Below are positions 22,410 through 35,444 of a DNA stretch of 64,000 bases, one piece after another. Within the stretch, counting starts at the first letter, position 1; every line of letters starts with the position of its first letter. The position numbers and the translations under genes were made by a program. The notes beneath the pieces were generated by a model. That model saw only the letters and a list, made by a program, of their open reading frames with translations. It was not told the origin of the DNA and searched no databases. Source of the stretch: Escallonia rubra (lineage: Eukaryota; Streptophyta; Magnoliopsida; Escalloniales; Escalloniaceae); NCBI GenBank assembly GCA_033065855.1, contig JAVXUO010000628.1:1-64000 (forward strand). Reading direction: 5' to 3'.

Positions 22410-24037
22410 ACCCCGCAGTATGGATTGAGCGTGGCGCTAGACGCCTCCATGAAGTCTATCACAAGCAATGTCCCGCACTCATCCATATCAATGGTGTTAA
22501 AGTCTGCCTTTCCAATTGAGCCACCGATCCTCATGTTGATGTTCATGACGACCCCTTGTTTCGGTTGCTATTCGGCATTCACAACTTTGTACCAACTCCT
22601 ATCCTTAATAGATTTTAGCCTTAGCTCCTTGGCAACTTTCGGACTCATGAAGTTGTTGGTAGCCCCCTATCCATTAGTGCTTCAAAAGTCTTCCTTGCAA
22701 CATACATCGCTGCGTAGAGCAAGCCTTTTCGCTTCTTGCTTTTTTTCCCCTTGGCAGTATCTTCCTTGGACTTCTTCTACACCACTTCACTGTACTTCTA
22801 TAATGGCCCCATGTGTGCCTCCTCGTCACAACTGGAAGAATCTCCCTTGCTACCTTTATGCTTCCTCAGAAGTGCAATTACCTTGGCATAATGCAGGCAA
22901 TACCTGCCGTAATGCGGGCCTTCATAGTAGAAGCAACTCTTAAAGGCCCACCTTCAGCTTTCTTGTCGCACGAGCCATCCTTTTGTAACCCTCGTGTTTC
23001 TTCTCCCTCTTATGATAGCGGTAACACTTCTCATCCCCACTCCTCTCTTCATCGGTTGCCTTGGGCGAGCTCCCTTTTTGCCTATCGTCTCCCCCAATTA
23101 ACACGAGTTACCTTGGAAATCTCGGCCTCTCCTCCCACTTAAAATCTTCCGACCGTTCGGCTATAGCCATGGCCGAATCCAAGAAGCAAAGCCACTGCCT
23201 TTCGAACATCTCAGGTATCTTGAGCATCAAGGCCCAATATTCCTTCGCATACTCGCGGATGCTCCCCCTCTGTCTGAGCCGTCATAGGTTGATCATCACC
23301 AAATCCTCGAAGTTCTCCCGATAAAACTGTCTTTTTAGTTCACACTTGAACTTTTTCCATGTGTTGATGTCGCAATCATCCATGTAGTGATGTCTCTACT
23401 ATAAGGCAACTGTATTCATAAGGTACATGACTGCTATTTGCACATTCTCTTCCTTGTTGTCAATGTCGAGGCCTCAAAATAGCGCTCTAAGTGCCAAAAG
23501 AAGTTATCCACTTGCCTTGCCTCTCTCGCTCCATCGTACGATTTGGGATCAAGCACCTACTTTGACTTTGGCTGCATCATGATACCACCCTGCCTCGTGG
23601 CTCTTGTTAGCTCCCTTTCACAAGCAGCCAACTCTTCTTGGAGCTCCGTGACTTGCTTCTCGAGGTTTTTGTGCCGCTGCACCTCTCGCTTGGTGAAATG
23701 GGCTACCTTATCCTCAATCAAGTCTTCAATCTCCGTTGAGAGCACACTGACTTTCTTCTCCAACGTGCACAAGTGGCTCTCCACCTCCAATTCATCTAGT
23801 CTCATCTAGTTTATTGAAGACTAGCTCCAACTGAGTAGGGATAGTCCATTGCATGAGTTCCCTAAATACCTTGAGAGCTCGACCCTTATTCACGCCTCGG
23901 CATCCCCAATAACACCGCGCTAATCCTCGTGCGCCCTCTTTGGCCTTGGAGGGTTCTCCTTAGCAAACTTGTCCCCCAAAATTGCCATCGTCATCCAGCT
24001 TGGGACCTTCTAACCCAAGCTCTACTCTGATACCATC
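22410..24037 (-). pseudogene. Ty3/gypsy gag-protease remnant
   Basis: On the minus strand from 24020 leftward: an N-terminal coiled coil (23805-23557, 82 open residues), a retrotransposon gag core (YFEGLDIDNKEENVQIAVMY), a degraded CCHC knuckle near 22900, and an aspartic protease-like region near 22450-22700 ending in GRWKGKADF-like text. Many stops and frameshifts interrupt it. A primer-binding site complementary to initiator tRNA-Met (CTCTGATACCA at 24025-24035) separates it from the LTR to its right. Longer plus-strand frames here are antisense shadows. Confidence 0.75.
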
Positions 24038-24641
24038 TGTCATGGACTAAAGAGTTCTTGGTCGGGAACTCTTGCACAATCCGTGCGGCACATAGGCGAG
24101 AAAACCCGTCGGTCACCTAAGTTAGCCTTTATCGCCAAAAGACTTGCCTATCTCTCAGTAAGCACCTCGCCAACACTCGTTGCCTCCCCTTTTGGTGTTC
24201 AGCTCACGAGTCTCCTTAATTCTCATACTCACACACACTAGGCAAAGTTGGCTTAAGATGATTTATATTACAAGAACACACTTTTATAAGAGGACTTAGA
24301 TCTCCTCGATCTCTCTAGAACTCTTGGATCTCTTGGTTCTCCCCAGACTCTTGGATGGTTTGTGCAAAATGACCTACTTCTTACTAATAGGAGTCCACCT
24401 CCTCAGTAGACGGCCTAGATCTATTTGGTCTTACAACTACATTCCTGCTTCTAAAGTGTTCTCTAATTTTCCTTAACTTTTTATACAGATCCACCTGTTT
24501 CTAGAACACTCTAGGATACTCTATAAAATTCATATGCTGGATACATTTTGACACACATGTACTTGATACAGCTCAGATTCACCCGGTCATCACCTGCATG
24601 ATAGTCCAGTCGACGCTTCCGTAGAAAAATAGCATGTCACA
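24038..24641 (-). repeat. LTR of the gypsy remnant
   Basis: Runs from TGTCATGGAC next to the primer-binding site to ATGTCACA (TG...CA ends, short imperfect inverted termini TGTCATG/CATGTCACA). About 604 bp. The partner LTR is absent, so no target duplication can be checked. Confidence 0.7.
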
Positions 24642-26189
24642 ATCTCGGGGCGTGAATGTTGTGCATCCATCATATATACTTCATACTAACTATTAAGTGT
24701 ATACACTCTACTAATTAACAAGTTTAGTGATACGGATTGAGCTCTTGAAGTGTTGAACCATTTAGCTTAGCATCAGGGATTCTATTTATATTCCATTTTT
24801 TCATCAACACTGTGCAATACCTTATTCGAAGATTAATACTGCGCAACACCTTCTTTCGAATTAGCAAACCTAACCTTACAAGTGAATTTCAATGCCCCAG
24901 TTATTAGGAAAAATGTGCCACATTTGGAGCTAGATCTAGCCTTTGGGTAGATCGAAGAATGAAATTGAAGCTGTTAAGAATGGACTTGAGAATGTATGTT
25001 CTTTCTAGTCTTTTTTCTTTTCTTTTTTCTTATTATAGTTCAAGTTCTCATTGTAAACACTGAATCAAATGAGCATGTGAAAAGGTCCATGAATGAGATC
25101 AATGCAGGTACGTATATTTTTGTCATTTCGCATTTTGCTTATCATCGTCAACTTTATACATTCGCGTTCTGTGCATTAAGAGTCTATATGACTAAATTTG
25201 CTCGAAGTTGTACAAAGCTTGTCTAAGTTCAAATAGATTTATACAAACTAACCAAGTAATTGATATAAGCCTTTGGATTATGAAAAATAGTGGTTGTGAT
25301 TTGTTGGCCATATAGATCATACGTACTGGTTAATTGTTAAGAGAATCATAAAAGTTGTGGTTCCGAGGCTTATATTATGAAATACTGGGATTCATGTACT
25401 TTAGATTTTACTATATGCAGTAATTATTTCTTACCGCTAAACCAATTGCAACATATATCGCTAGGTATTCACTTAATCTTAAATGTATATCGCTAGACTA
25501 GGTTAATGCAAAACCTCAAGACAAGTTATTGCATTACATGACTTCTAGATCTGCCCGTTTCAAAGCATGTTGAACTACCTCGTACCCGTAAGTAAACTAG
25601 AATCTTTGTGTAAAATAATTCAATTTGTTGATCTAATATGTCCATAAACACAACTGTTATTTTATCAAATTAATGAGGAAGGTCCTCCATGGTGACATAG
25701 ATCACAACATCTCTACAAAAGCTGCCTTAGGAATACTATCCTTTTACCTTATCATCGTGTATTTTTTGTTTTAATTATCTGTGTATCCTTTTCCTCATGT
25801 TCTTTTACAAGTAGATAATAGTACAACTCATATTTTTCTCACCCAGTATAAACAATTATACGCAAGATCATACACTCATACCTTACAATGCCTTCAGAGT
25901 AGAATACTTTGACCTTGCTCAAGGTTATAGCATGCTAGTAAGTGCTTTTACCCTATTTGATGTGCTTACTAACCAAAATGTTAGTCATTTTTAACACATT
26001 CTATAGCTTTGAGAGCGAGGGTAGCTGCAAATGAAAATAGTGAATCAAAGAAGATGTTACACATAAAGCGGTTGAGGGATGTGGTGAGTTCAAGTCCTTG
26101 TCCAGGTCGGTTGTAGCTCGCTAGATCAAGCCATTGAGGAAGGACTAAGATAATGTACTTGGTTTCTCCATAAGTGTCTCGGACATCAT
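24642..26189. other. Anonymous AT-rich DNA left of the Sirevirus
   Basis: No family recognised. The last bases (CCAAG at 26190-26194) are the left target duplication of the copia element that starts at 26195. Confidence 0.5.
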
Positions 26190-26194
26190 CCAAG

Positions 26195-27075
26195 TGTAGG
26201 TACCTAAACACACCTTGGGGGGGTGAATAGGTGTTTACAACTTAGAGTATGAATTTAAAACTGAATTTACAAAGTAATAACATAAATAACAATTATAAAT
26301 CAACACAGAGATTTATATTGGTTCGGCCCCACCAGCCTACGTCCAGTCCCCGAGCACCCCACACAAGGGAGACCTACTCGAGTCTTTCACTAACTAGCTA
26401 GCTTTGGGTGCTAGCTCAAACCGCAGTACAAATCCTGAAACCCTTCCAAGGTTTCCAACAATTACAAATAAAAAATGATTTACAATTGAGATACTATAAC
26501 AGACTCATTTCTTAAGTAGATATTACAATGAGTTACAACAATACTAAGCTTTCTTAGGTGGGAAGATCTATATCCTTTCAAGAACCAAACCAAGAAGCTT
26601 ACTTCAAACTTTCTCAAAAATGAACTCACTCAATAGATAATAGATGAAAGTATGAAATAAGATGAGAGAGTATTTTGAGAAGAGTGACATAGATTGTTCA
26701 AAGATTGACAAAGTTAAGCAATAAATGCTCTCAAGGTTCCTTTTTATACTTGAGGAGAAAATGAACCGTTAAAATGGGAAGACTCAAAGATTGATTCGAA
26801 TGAAAACTCTTGGTTTAAGTTCTTTACTTGAATTTCTGGAAGATCTTTAAGAAAGTCTTAGTTACAAGAATAAAAATTACTTTCAGCTCTTGAATCTTCA
26901 AAGTAGTCCATGTCCTTGATCAATCCCCAATCCAAGTCCAAATTCACACTTTGTCCAAGGGATGTTCTTTGTCTTTGTTTGATTAAGATAAAACTTGAAA
27001 TGTTTATCTTAATAATAGAGTTAGATTAATATTAGGAATAATAATCTTGGAATCATCAAAATCTATAGATCAACA
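26195..27075 (-). repeat. Sirevirus 3' LTR (881 bp)
   Basis: Minus-strand start TGTTGATC at 27075, end at 26195 (TG on the plus strand). The inner flank at 27076-27090 is a pyrimidine run (ATCTCTCCCTTTTTT), i.e. the polypurine tract on the element strand. It matches 37741-38550 over most of its length, including GACGTAGGCTGGT and the GCTAGCTAGTTAG stretch. Confidence 0.85.
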
Positions 27076-27301
27076 ATCTCTCCCTTTTTTATGATGACAA
27101 CAATAATTCTAACAAGATATAAACATACTTCCCCTGGATTAGATAACATTCAAACACAAACAAAGAATAAATGAACTGCTTTACTATTAAAGCAAAAATA
27201 TACAATTCACAATGATTACAATAAGCTTTGTTCTCCCCCTTTGTCAAATCAAAAAGAGGGACAAATAAGTAATCAATCAAAAAATAATAAAGAAAGAAAA
27301 A

Positions 27302-29330
27302 TCTAAGGTCGACGGCGGCGGGCACCCTGAGCTGAGGAGGAAGGTTCTGTAGGTGGTGGAGCAGTTGTGGGAACCTCAACAACTTCGACGACACGAGGAG
27401 AGTGCGACATCGGAGGATTGTACGGATGATGTGGATTAAAAAACCATTCTTTGCCTTCGGTGCCGGTGTGTGGAGAAGGAAAAATTTCCAGACGAGTGAC
27501 CCGAAAACCATGCACCTGATCAAAGATCTGATGCGCCAGGTAACAGTTCTGCTCAGTCAATATGCTTGTAGTCAAATAGGCCTGGCGACGATGAGCGTGA
27601 AGAGCGGCGTCCTATTGGCGGTAGAGATCATGCTGTATCCGAGTCAAACTCTACATGATAGGAGTGTGGTTGAGAGGAAATGAGGAGATGTTTGAAGCAA
27701 GTTCGTTAAGAATGGTGTGAAAGTCAATTTGGTTAGAAAGGAGCTGAGCAGAGGATTGTTGAATGAACTGCTGAAGGGAAGCGAGCTCGTGAAGAAGAGT
27801 GGTGTGGTTGGCAGCGACAGAAGCGGCTAAAGTAGTTTGGGATTCAAGAATAAGTTGTATAGAGGTGGAAAGAAGAGAGAGGTGCTCGGAAAGGTCAGGA
27901 TTATCGGAGGACAAAAAATCATCAAAATTGATATTGGAAAAATCGTTAAGAGGGCTAGAGAAAAGGTCAGAAGGGAGATGAGGGGTGGGCAGAGGCTGTG
28001 CAGAAGAGGAAGTGTCAGAGGGTGGAGGGGGTACAGAGGGAGAGGGGTCAGTAGGCGGTGGCGACACAGACAGGGAAGGGTCAACTGGCGGTGGCGGGTG
28101 AACGACAGGAGCGGGAGCAGGGAGGGACTCAGTGTGAGTCGATTCGGTAACTACTACATGCTCAAGAGAGACAGTGTTTGTAGTAAGGTCAGTGCGAATA
28201 GTGAAACCCGCATGGCGAAGGGAAGTCTCGTCAAGAATATGCGTGTTAGGAATAGACACACATTTCGAGACATCGGTAGGAAGCGGTACATGGAAGTGCT
28301 CAAAAACTTTGGTCGGAAGTAGACTAAAAGGAAGATGAGCGGAGGATTTCTTCTTTCAGGCATCCATTGTGAGTAAAATGATACATGCAATGTTTAAAGG
28401 CGATCCTCGAATGAAATGGGTAAGGAGAATAATGTCGAGATAGGTGAAGGAGGCAAAAGAACCAGAATGGTCCGAAAGTTTATAGGATAAGATAAGGTGG
28501 AGGACACGGTAAAGAGGAGAAAGATCACCAAGGCTGGGTTTGCGGGGTCGAGAAATAGACTGGTTGTTAAGAAGGGTTTGAGTCTGTTGAAGAGGAGTAA
28601 AGATGCTACTAGTGCACCAAGTATTTTTGGGAAATACTATCAAGGAGGATCGGTTGGTGAAACCTAGGATTTGGGCCAAGGTGGTTGCATCTAGGCAGAT
28701 GTGGACCCCATTCACATAGGTTGTCAGATAGGTAGAGGTGAAAGCATTAAAGGTCATATTTGAATAAAATATTCAAACTAGACACGAGTAGTAGTCAGAT
28801 GGAGGAGAGAGAATGGATGGGCACCCCATTCGATCAAAAAGGCCAGTGAGGCCAAGTTGAGTCATGAGGTGGACGTCACTAGGGCGACCCTGTACGACCT
28901 CCCTACTGACGAAATTTGTATAAAATTTTATTTGGTCCTCAGTGGACGCGAAAAAGTAAGGAATGTGAAAAATGTCAGTATGGTTAAGATAGGGACAAGT
29001 GGGCGAATGACAGGTAGGTGGAGGAGCAGAAGAGGAAGATGGGGCAGAAGAGGAAGAGGGAGCACAAGGTGGTGGAGGAGGAGCAACAGTACCTGAAGAG
29101 GATGGTGGAGCAGCACAAGATTGGCGAGATCGGCGACGTGTTGGAACTGCTTCAGACTAAGAGGAAGCGACTCCCGACTGAGATGGAGCGACGACAGTTT
29201 GAAGTGGAGGTGGCACTACTTCAGACTCGTCTTCATTGTCTGAAACGTGCATTACAAGACGACGTCGAATTCAAGGATGAGGGTTGGTATCCATGGCTGA
29301 CAGGTGTACAAGAGAGATGAAAAGAGAGAG
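27302..29330 (-). pseudogene. Env-like / plant transposon protein ORF of Sirevirus
   Basis: Minus-strand frame after RNase H. A Ser/Pro/Gln-rich start is followed by a conserved segment (28757-28356 open; TTYVNGVHICLDATTLAQIL, PLYRVLHLILSYKL) of the kind annotated as a putative plant transposon protein, then a Pro/Ser-rich stretch and a coiled region (28259-27651). Stops at about 28354 and 28775 interrupt one common frame; the latter is an Arg-to-TGA type change. It is placed where Sireviruses keep their env-like gene. No signal peptide or clear membrane anchor is seen in this copy. Confidence 0.65.
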
Positions 29331-29419
29331 AGGGAGATGGTGAAAACATGATGGTAAACAGTGAAAAGGGTAAACAGTAAAAAAATGAAAGAAAATGACT
29401 GAGGGTATTTATAGACGAA

Positions 29420-29790
29420 GGGCTTTCATTTGAATGAAAACCCATTTTCATTCGAATGAAACAGTTTTGATACGAATGAAAGTCAACTTTCATTCGACCA
29501 AATTGAGCAAACGCGAAGAAGGAAAAACAAAAAAGTATTTGATTCGAATGAAAACTCATTTTCATTCGAATGAAAGACTTTTGAGTCGAATGAAATATAG
29601 TTTTCATTCGACCGAAAAGAGCAGTGATCAAAACAGTATATTCGAATGAACCACTTTCATTCGAATGAAAATGAAAACTTTTCATTCGAAGGAAAAGTTT
29701 TTGGTCGAAGGAAATTTTTTTAAGTCGAATGAAAAATGTTTCATTCGAAGGAAAACTCTTTCCTTCGACTGAAAAGATCACAAAAAGCTT
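29420..29790. repeat. TTTCATTCGAATGAAA palindrome array
   Basis: About ten copies of a TTCATTCGAATGAA-type palindrome or its half sites (TTTTCATTCGA, GGTCGAATGAAA), 15-40 bases apart, between the RNase H stop and the env-like ORF. They create misleading open frames on both strands. Confidence 0.8.
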
Positions 29791-29804
29791 AGAGAAAAGT
29801 CACT

Positions 29805-30765
29805 TTAGCTAAGATTGCACATTCCTAAGCGACGACGAAGAGAACAGAAACTAGATTCAGCTAAAGGTTTGGTAAAAATATCTGCAAGTTGATCTCCCGA
29901 ACAAACTTTCTTGAGTTCAATTAAACCTTTCTGAACATTGTCTCGAAGAAAGTGGTGACGAATATCGATGTGCTTAGTGCAAGAGTGTTGAACATAATTT
30001 TTACTAATATCGATAGCACTACTATTGTCGCACATGATGGGTATATTATCTAAGAGAATACCAAAATCACGTAAGGTTTGACGCATCCAAAGAACTTGAG
30101 CACAACAACTTCCAGCCGCAACATATTCCGGATCTACTGTGGAAAGCGCCACGGAAGTCTGTTTCTTACTGTGCCAAGACACTAGTGCATTACCAAGAAA
30201 TTGGCAAGTACCACTAGTACTTTTGCGATCAACAAGACATCCGGCATAATCAGAATCTGAGAAGCCTACTAGGTCGAGAGAAGAATTACGCAGATACCAA
30301 AGTCCTAAATTTATCGTTCCAGAAAGATATTTGAAAATACGTTTAACAGCAGTAAGATGAGATTCTTTGGGACAAGCTTGAAAACGGGCACAAATGCACA
30401 CATTAAACATGATGTCAGGTCTAGAAGCAGTAAGATAAAGTAAACTACCAATCATACCACGACAAAGTTTATTATCAACATCTTTACCATTTTCATCTTT
30501 GACAAGATTAACGCTAGGAGAGATAGGGATACCTCTAGGTTTAGCATTATCCACACCAAACCTTTTTAAAAGTTCCCGTGTGTACTTTGACTGACTTATG
30601 AAGATTCTTTCCTTTGATTGTTTGATTTGAAGTCCAAGGAAGAAAGTGAGTTCTCCCATCATGCTCATCTCTCTGCGCATACTTTCAGCAAACTCTTGAC
30701 ATAGATCATTGTTAGTAGCACCAAAAATAATATCATCAACGTAAATTTGAACTATAAGAATATGC
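29805..30765 (-). pseudogene. Copia reverse transcriptase C-terminus and RNase H
   Basis: Open for about 320 residues: IYVDDIIFGATN (the RT YVDD catalytic motif), FFLGLQIKQSKERIFISQSKY, SRPDIMFNVCICARFQ, then RNase H (GFSDSDYAGCLVDRKSTSGT, ALSTVDPEYVAA, CDNSSAIDISKN, HIDIRHHFLRD, QLADIFTKPL). It continues on the other side of the LTR insertion at 30766, which cuts the ORF a few residues before YVDD. This segment alone is intact, so the insertion and the missing gag are the main lesions. Confidence 0.92.
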
Positions 30766-33700
30766 TGTAACACCCCGATACTTTTTCAGATCTAATTAGA
30801 ATTTTTATCGGCGAATATATTTTTAGCGACGAAGATTTATTTGGCACCGATATTTTTAAGTAGCGACTGTTAGCGACAATAAAAAAATTCTTTAGTGACA
30901 GTGTTCTTAATAGCGACGTTTTGACAAACAAGATAGCATAATAATCCGTTGATAATTTTCTTAACACATAAATTATCATAAAGATTTATTGTTGGACTAT
31001 TTTCGAGTTAATAAATTCGGTTAAGAAGTTTTAGCGACAAAAGGGTGGGAAGGTTTTCTTGTCTTTGCCCAAATAGGGTTTCGGGTTATATATAAGCATA
31101 ATATTCTCTGGCAGCCGACCCTAAAATTTCCCATACCTTTTGCAAATGGCTGAGAGAGGTAGAGAGTTGCCGGGAGAGAAACGAGAAGGGATCGAAGGGA
31201 TCGAAGGGATTTCCGGCGAAAACTATTTTTTCCGGTAAGATTTCTTGGAAATTTATGTTCTTATCTGCGTATATATCATGAGATTATGGCTGTGATGCGT
31301 ATATATATAGGGGTATAATCTGCGTATATGGGTTATATGTATGGGAATTGAGACAAAGAAGAGGGAAGGGGAATATGTGAAACTGTGGTGCGAGTATTGA
31401 GTGCGCGAGTCTGTTGCCAAGAGAGAGAGTGGGCTGCGGGTTGCTCCTGTGTTATTGTGTGTGTGTTTTTGGTGTAAAGAGTGTTTGTATGTGTAAGGAA
31501 AAGGGGGAACAACTGGGTATATTTGTGTGGACGGGTGAAGGCGTGCGTAGTGCTGCGTGAGTGTGATTGTGTGCTTGGTGATTGGCCACGGAGTGATGAC
31601 TGCTGTTGAAGGAAGAAGCAACAAGTGTGTAAAGTGTTTATGTGAGAACTAGTGCATGAAACTGTGAGTTCAGGGCGAGTGAGGGGCTGCTGTAAGGATG
31701 ATTGCAGGTAAAGAGAGGTTGCCGCGAAATGTATGTGTGTGTACTGTTGCACATCTGTGTACATGGTGTGTGTGTGTGTTTGAGAGAGAGAGAGAGCGGC
31801 CATGGGCTGCCAAAATTGTTACAGGGTATAGCTGTCTTATGGTGGTGCGTAGGTGTGTGACTGTAGGAGTTCATTTGGGGGTATATGAGAGAGAGAGAGA
31901 GAGAGAGGGCAGCAAATATGTGTGAGTTGTAAATGGGTAAGTCTAAATTACAGGGCATGAGATGGGAAGTGGAATAAGCTACTATAAGTGGCAAATTTAA
32001 ATGGGTCGTGAGGCTGTTGGAGAGGAGACATGGCTGCCATGGTCATGCCCATTCTTTACATGAATTAAGGGGTGTTGGGGGTGTTTTAATGTGCAGAGTA
32101 CACATACATAGACCCACTGCCATTACCTGTAATGGGTTTGAAAGACAATTGGTTATGGCCATGTGTGTGTGTAAGTGAAGATATGTGGGTAATTGTGTGT
32201 ATAATGGTTGGGTGACGGTGTGTTTAGAGAAGTATGGGTCTGCTGTGTGAAGCGTGGGGCTGCTGGGTGTTGGGGAGTCATGGAAGTGGGTGCAGGGAAG
32301 AGGAAAGAAGAAGAGAAGCTCAGACGGGTAAATTTGGGTTAGCGTTAGATCGACACGTGAATATGTTAGCGCACGCTTATCATTAGAACATGAAAATTTA
32401 CAGTATAGTACGATCGGCTATATTAGAATTTTTGGCAAAGTTTCATAATTTTCTGACATCGTATGAATTTTTAGTATTTTCTGTAATTTCAGATTTGTAA
32501 AATTGTTTTGGAGACCTTAAACCCAGAAAATGTTTTAGGAAAAATTATAGTAATGTCTTTATGGTATAGGAAAGACTCAGTAAAAGTTTTATGATTTTTG
32601 GGGTTGATTTGCTATGGTTTCCGTATCGCATTATTTTTAGCAAAACGAATATTTGAAAAATAGTTTTAATACTTTTTAATTTCTGATTTAAATTTCTATG
32701 ATCTTTATACATATGTTAAAGCTGTTACAAATTATGGGACTTAGTTTGCAGCTGGAAGCATTTTTGGCAATTTATGGGTATTTTATTGTATTTAAAGAAA
32801 TTATTTAAATTCGAAAATATTCAAAAATTCAGAAAATTCATATTTTGACTTATTATAATGTTTTAAGCTATACAAGTGTTTTATTTTAATTTATAATAAA
32901 TTTAGAATACGGTTATGCATTAAAGAGCGTACCGGGTTCTCGGTTAGGTTAGCCGTGTGCGAGGCGCGCTTTGAGTTGTGTGATTCCGGGGTTAGAGGCG
33001 AGCGCCGTTTGGGTAGTTTATATTAGGTTATAGTATTGTAGTATAGATTATGTTCTAACATATGGATTTGCCAATCTAGGTTTATTCAAAGAATTATAAT
33101 CGAAATTTGCGTAGCGTGGACCAAGGTAAGGGATTTCTATCCGAACCCTATTTCGGTATTTTGTTTTCAAATGCTTATAGAACAGTTTTAGAAGCTACAT
33201 TGATTCGCTTTTTATGTTTGAAATAAAAGATGTTTTGAAATCGTCCATGAAACCCTAATTTGAGCCTGATAGCGATCGTTTGGAATTCGTTACTTAATCC
33301 TTCATTTTACTTAATTCAATCGTTGTAAAATGTTTTGAACTGTGTTTAAATTCCTTGAATATTTTTAAATGCATTTATTGCTTCTCAATGTTGACATGAG
33401 TTAGTAATTTGGGAGCCATAAGGATGGTCTGTATTGTTGGTGTTATAAGGATGGTCTGTTGGATGGGTTAACTAGTACCTAGATGGACTAGTCAGTGTAC
33501 ATATGCATATGTAAAGCGATCGAGCACTGCCGGGGTGGCTTTGCTTCTGTACTGCTCATGTTCAACGTTTCCTATTTATGTTTATTGCATTATAAGTGTT
33601 TTGAAAATGGTTATCGATTTAAGGGAACTGAGTTGATACTCATCCCTTTGTTTATATTGAAATGCTGTGGTTTTCTTTGAAAAACCTTTTCAAATTTATC

Positions 33701-34176
33701 GTTTGATTGTATATAGAAAGATTGTTTGAAACGCTCTGTTTCTCCGCCTTCAAAATTTTGTACTGATTTAAATGTCAAATCGTCCGTATCGTTTTCTTAT
33801 TTTTAAATCTTTGTGCGACCTTACTGGGCTCTCAAAAGCTCACTCCCCTTTGACTTCTTTTCCGCATGTGATAGCCAGCAGTAGGTTACCTGAATTTGGA
33901 TTAGAGCCGAGCGAGCGTAAGAAAGTGAATTTAATTTTAGTATTGATTGTTAAAACCCCTGCGCGGGTAAACTTCTCTAGTTTGTTGGTTAGATTTAAAT
34001 TGATTTGAGGAAATTGTAATGATTAGAGGCTCTGACATAGGTTTTCATAGTTAGATATTTGAAATGGAGGTTTTTATGCTATTAAGTATTGATTGTTTTA
34101 AACACTCAGGGAGTTTGGGGTGATAACGCTCCGGAAAAGTCCGGGTGTTAAAGCTCCGAAATTCAGGGATGTTACA
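30766..34176 (+). mobile_element. Solo LTR, 3.4 kb, inside the copia RT
   Basis: Starts TGTAACACCCCG and ends GGGATGTTACA, flanked by a perfect 5-bp duplication TATGC (30761-30765, 34177-34181). Contains a GT-rich region (31440-31960), no coding domain, and a conserved block near 33830 (TCTCAAAAGCTCACTCC) that recurs in reverse at 39125. The long LTR without internal domains suggests a solo LTR of a Tat/Retand-like Ty3/gypsy family. Orientation follows the TG...CA reading and the match to the second copy. Confidence 0.8.
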
Positions 34177-34181
34177 TATGC

Positions 34182-35228
34182 GACTTTCGATATTTTGTAA
34201 ATAGGGTGTTATCGACTTTTCCATGAGATATTCCATGATCAATAAGAAAGCTGCTAAGACGATCATACCAAGCTCGAGGAGCTTGTTTAAGACCGTACAA
34301 TGCTTTTTTCAGCTTAAACACATGATCGGGGTATTTTTCATTTTCAAAGCCGGGAGGTTGCTTAACAAAAACTTCCTCCTGAATTACCCCATTTAAGAAG
34401 GCGTTTTTCACGTCCATTTGAAATAATTTGAAATTCATGTGACATAAAAAATGCCAAAAGCATTCGAATAGCTTCAAGTCGAGCAATTGGGGCAAAGGTT
34501 TCATCAAAATCAACCAATTCGACTTGATTGTATCCTTGAGCAACTAGTCTAGCCTTGTTACGAACAATATGGCCATCTTCATCAAGTTTGTTTCGAAAAA
34601 CCCACTTGGTGCCAACGACCTTTTGTTGAACAGGAGGCGGGACTAGTGACCAAACATCGCTTCTCTCAAATTGATTCAATTCATCTTGCATGGCAATGAT
34701 CCACTCAGAATCTTTTAGAGCCTCTAAAATATTTTTAGGCTCTATTTGGGAAAGAAAAGCAAAATCAACACAGAAAAGATTTACCGTAGACCGTGTTGTT
34801 ACTCCGCGCTCAACATTACCAATGACTTGTTCTAATGGATGACTGGAGGAATATCTCCAGCTTTTGGGAAGAGGCTGAGTCTCGGTATTGTCTTTGTGGG
34901 ATGATGTTGAACACTCCTCCTTATGTTTGTTGTTTAAGTCCAGGGAGAGTTCTTCACTATCATCACCTGCATGCTTACTTGGATTTTCGATATTAGATTC
35001 TTCAAATACAACATGCATAGATTCCTCATTAGCAAGAGTCCTACGATTATAAATTCTATATGCTCTACTTTTTAATGAATAACCAAGAAATATTTCCTCG
35101 TCAGATTTCGCATCAAACTTACCCAAGTTCTCACGATTGTTCAAAATAAAATATTTGCAACCGAAAACCTTGAAATAATCAATTTTTGGTTTTCGATTTG
35201 AGATACATGCACACTCATGAAGACACAT
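34182..35228 (-). pseudogene. Copia integrase C-terminus and RT N-terminus
   Basis: Minus-strand reading: YFKVFGCKYFILN...FLGYSLKSRAYRIYNRRT (end of integrase), a Ser/Glu-rich linker, then RT start (ALKDSEWIIAMQDELNQFER, VWSLVPPP, GTKWVFRNKLDEDG, ARLVAQGYNQ, DFDETFAPIARLEAIR). A frameshift near 34440 separates this from FQMDVKNAFLNG...VFVKQPPGFE. The frame resumes after the solo LTR at 30765. Confidence 0.88.
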
Positions 35229-35444
35229 TTGAGAAGTTGGATAGATGGATTAAAGCCAAAGGAGATTAAAAGCTATAGTGGACATGCTATGGAAGCTTCA
35301 TCAAGTCCAATGTCAAAAAGTAAGAAAGAATGCAAAGACTAAGTTACTATTGATTGATCTTTACAATTATGTAACTAGCCTTGGTTTGATGATTGTATTG
35401 ATGACTATGACCTACAAAGACCTTCGGACCCCTTGTGCATTGCA

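Noticed and set aside
22813..23324. Plus-strand frames within 22400-23810
   Set aside because: Antisense to the gypsy gag-protease remnant, which explains the composition better.
31333..31994. Several His/Thr/Ser-rich minus-strand frames
   Set aside because: Translations of the GT/CA-rich part of the solo LTR; no domain and no conservation signal.
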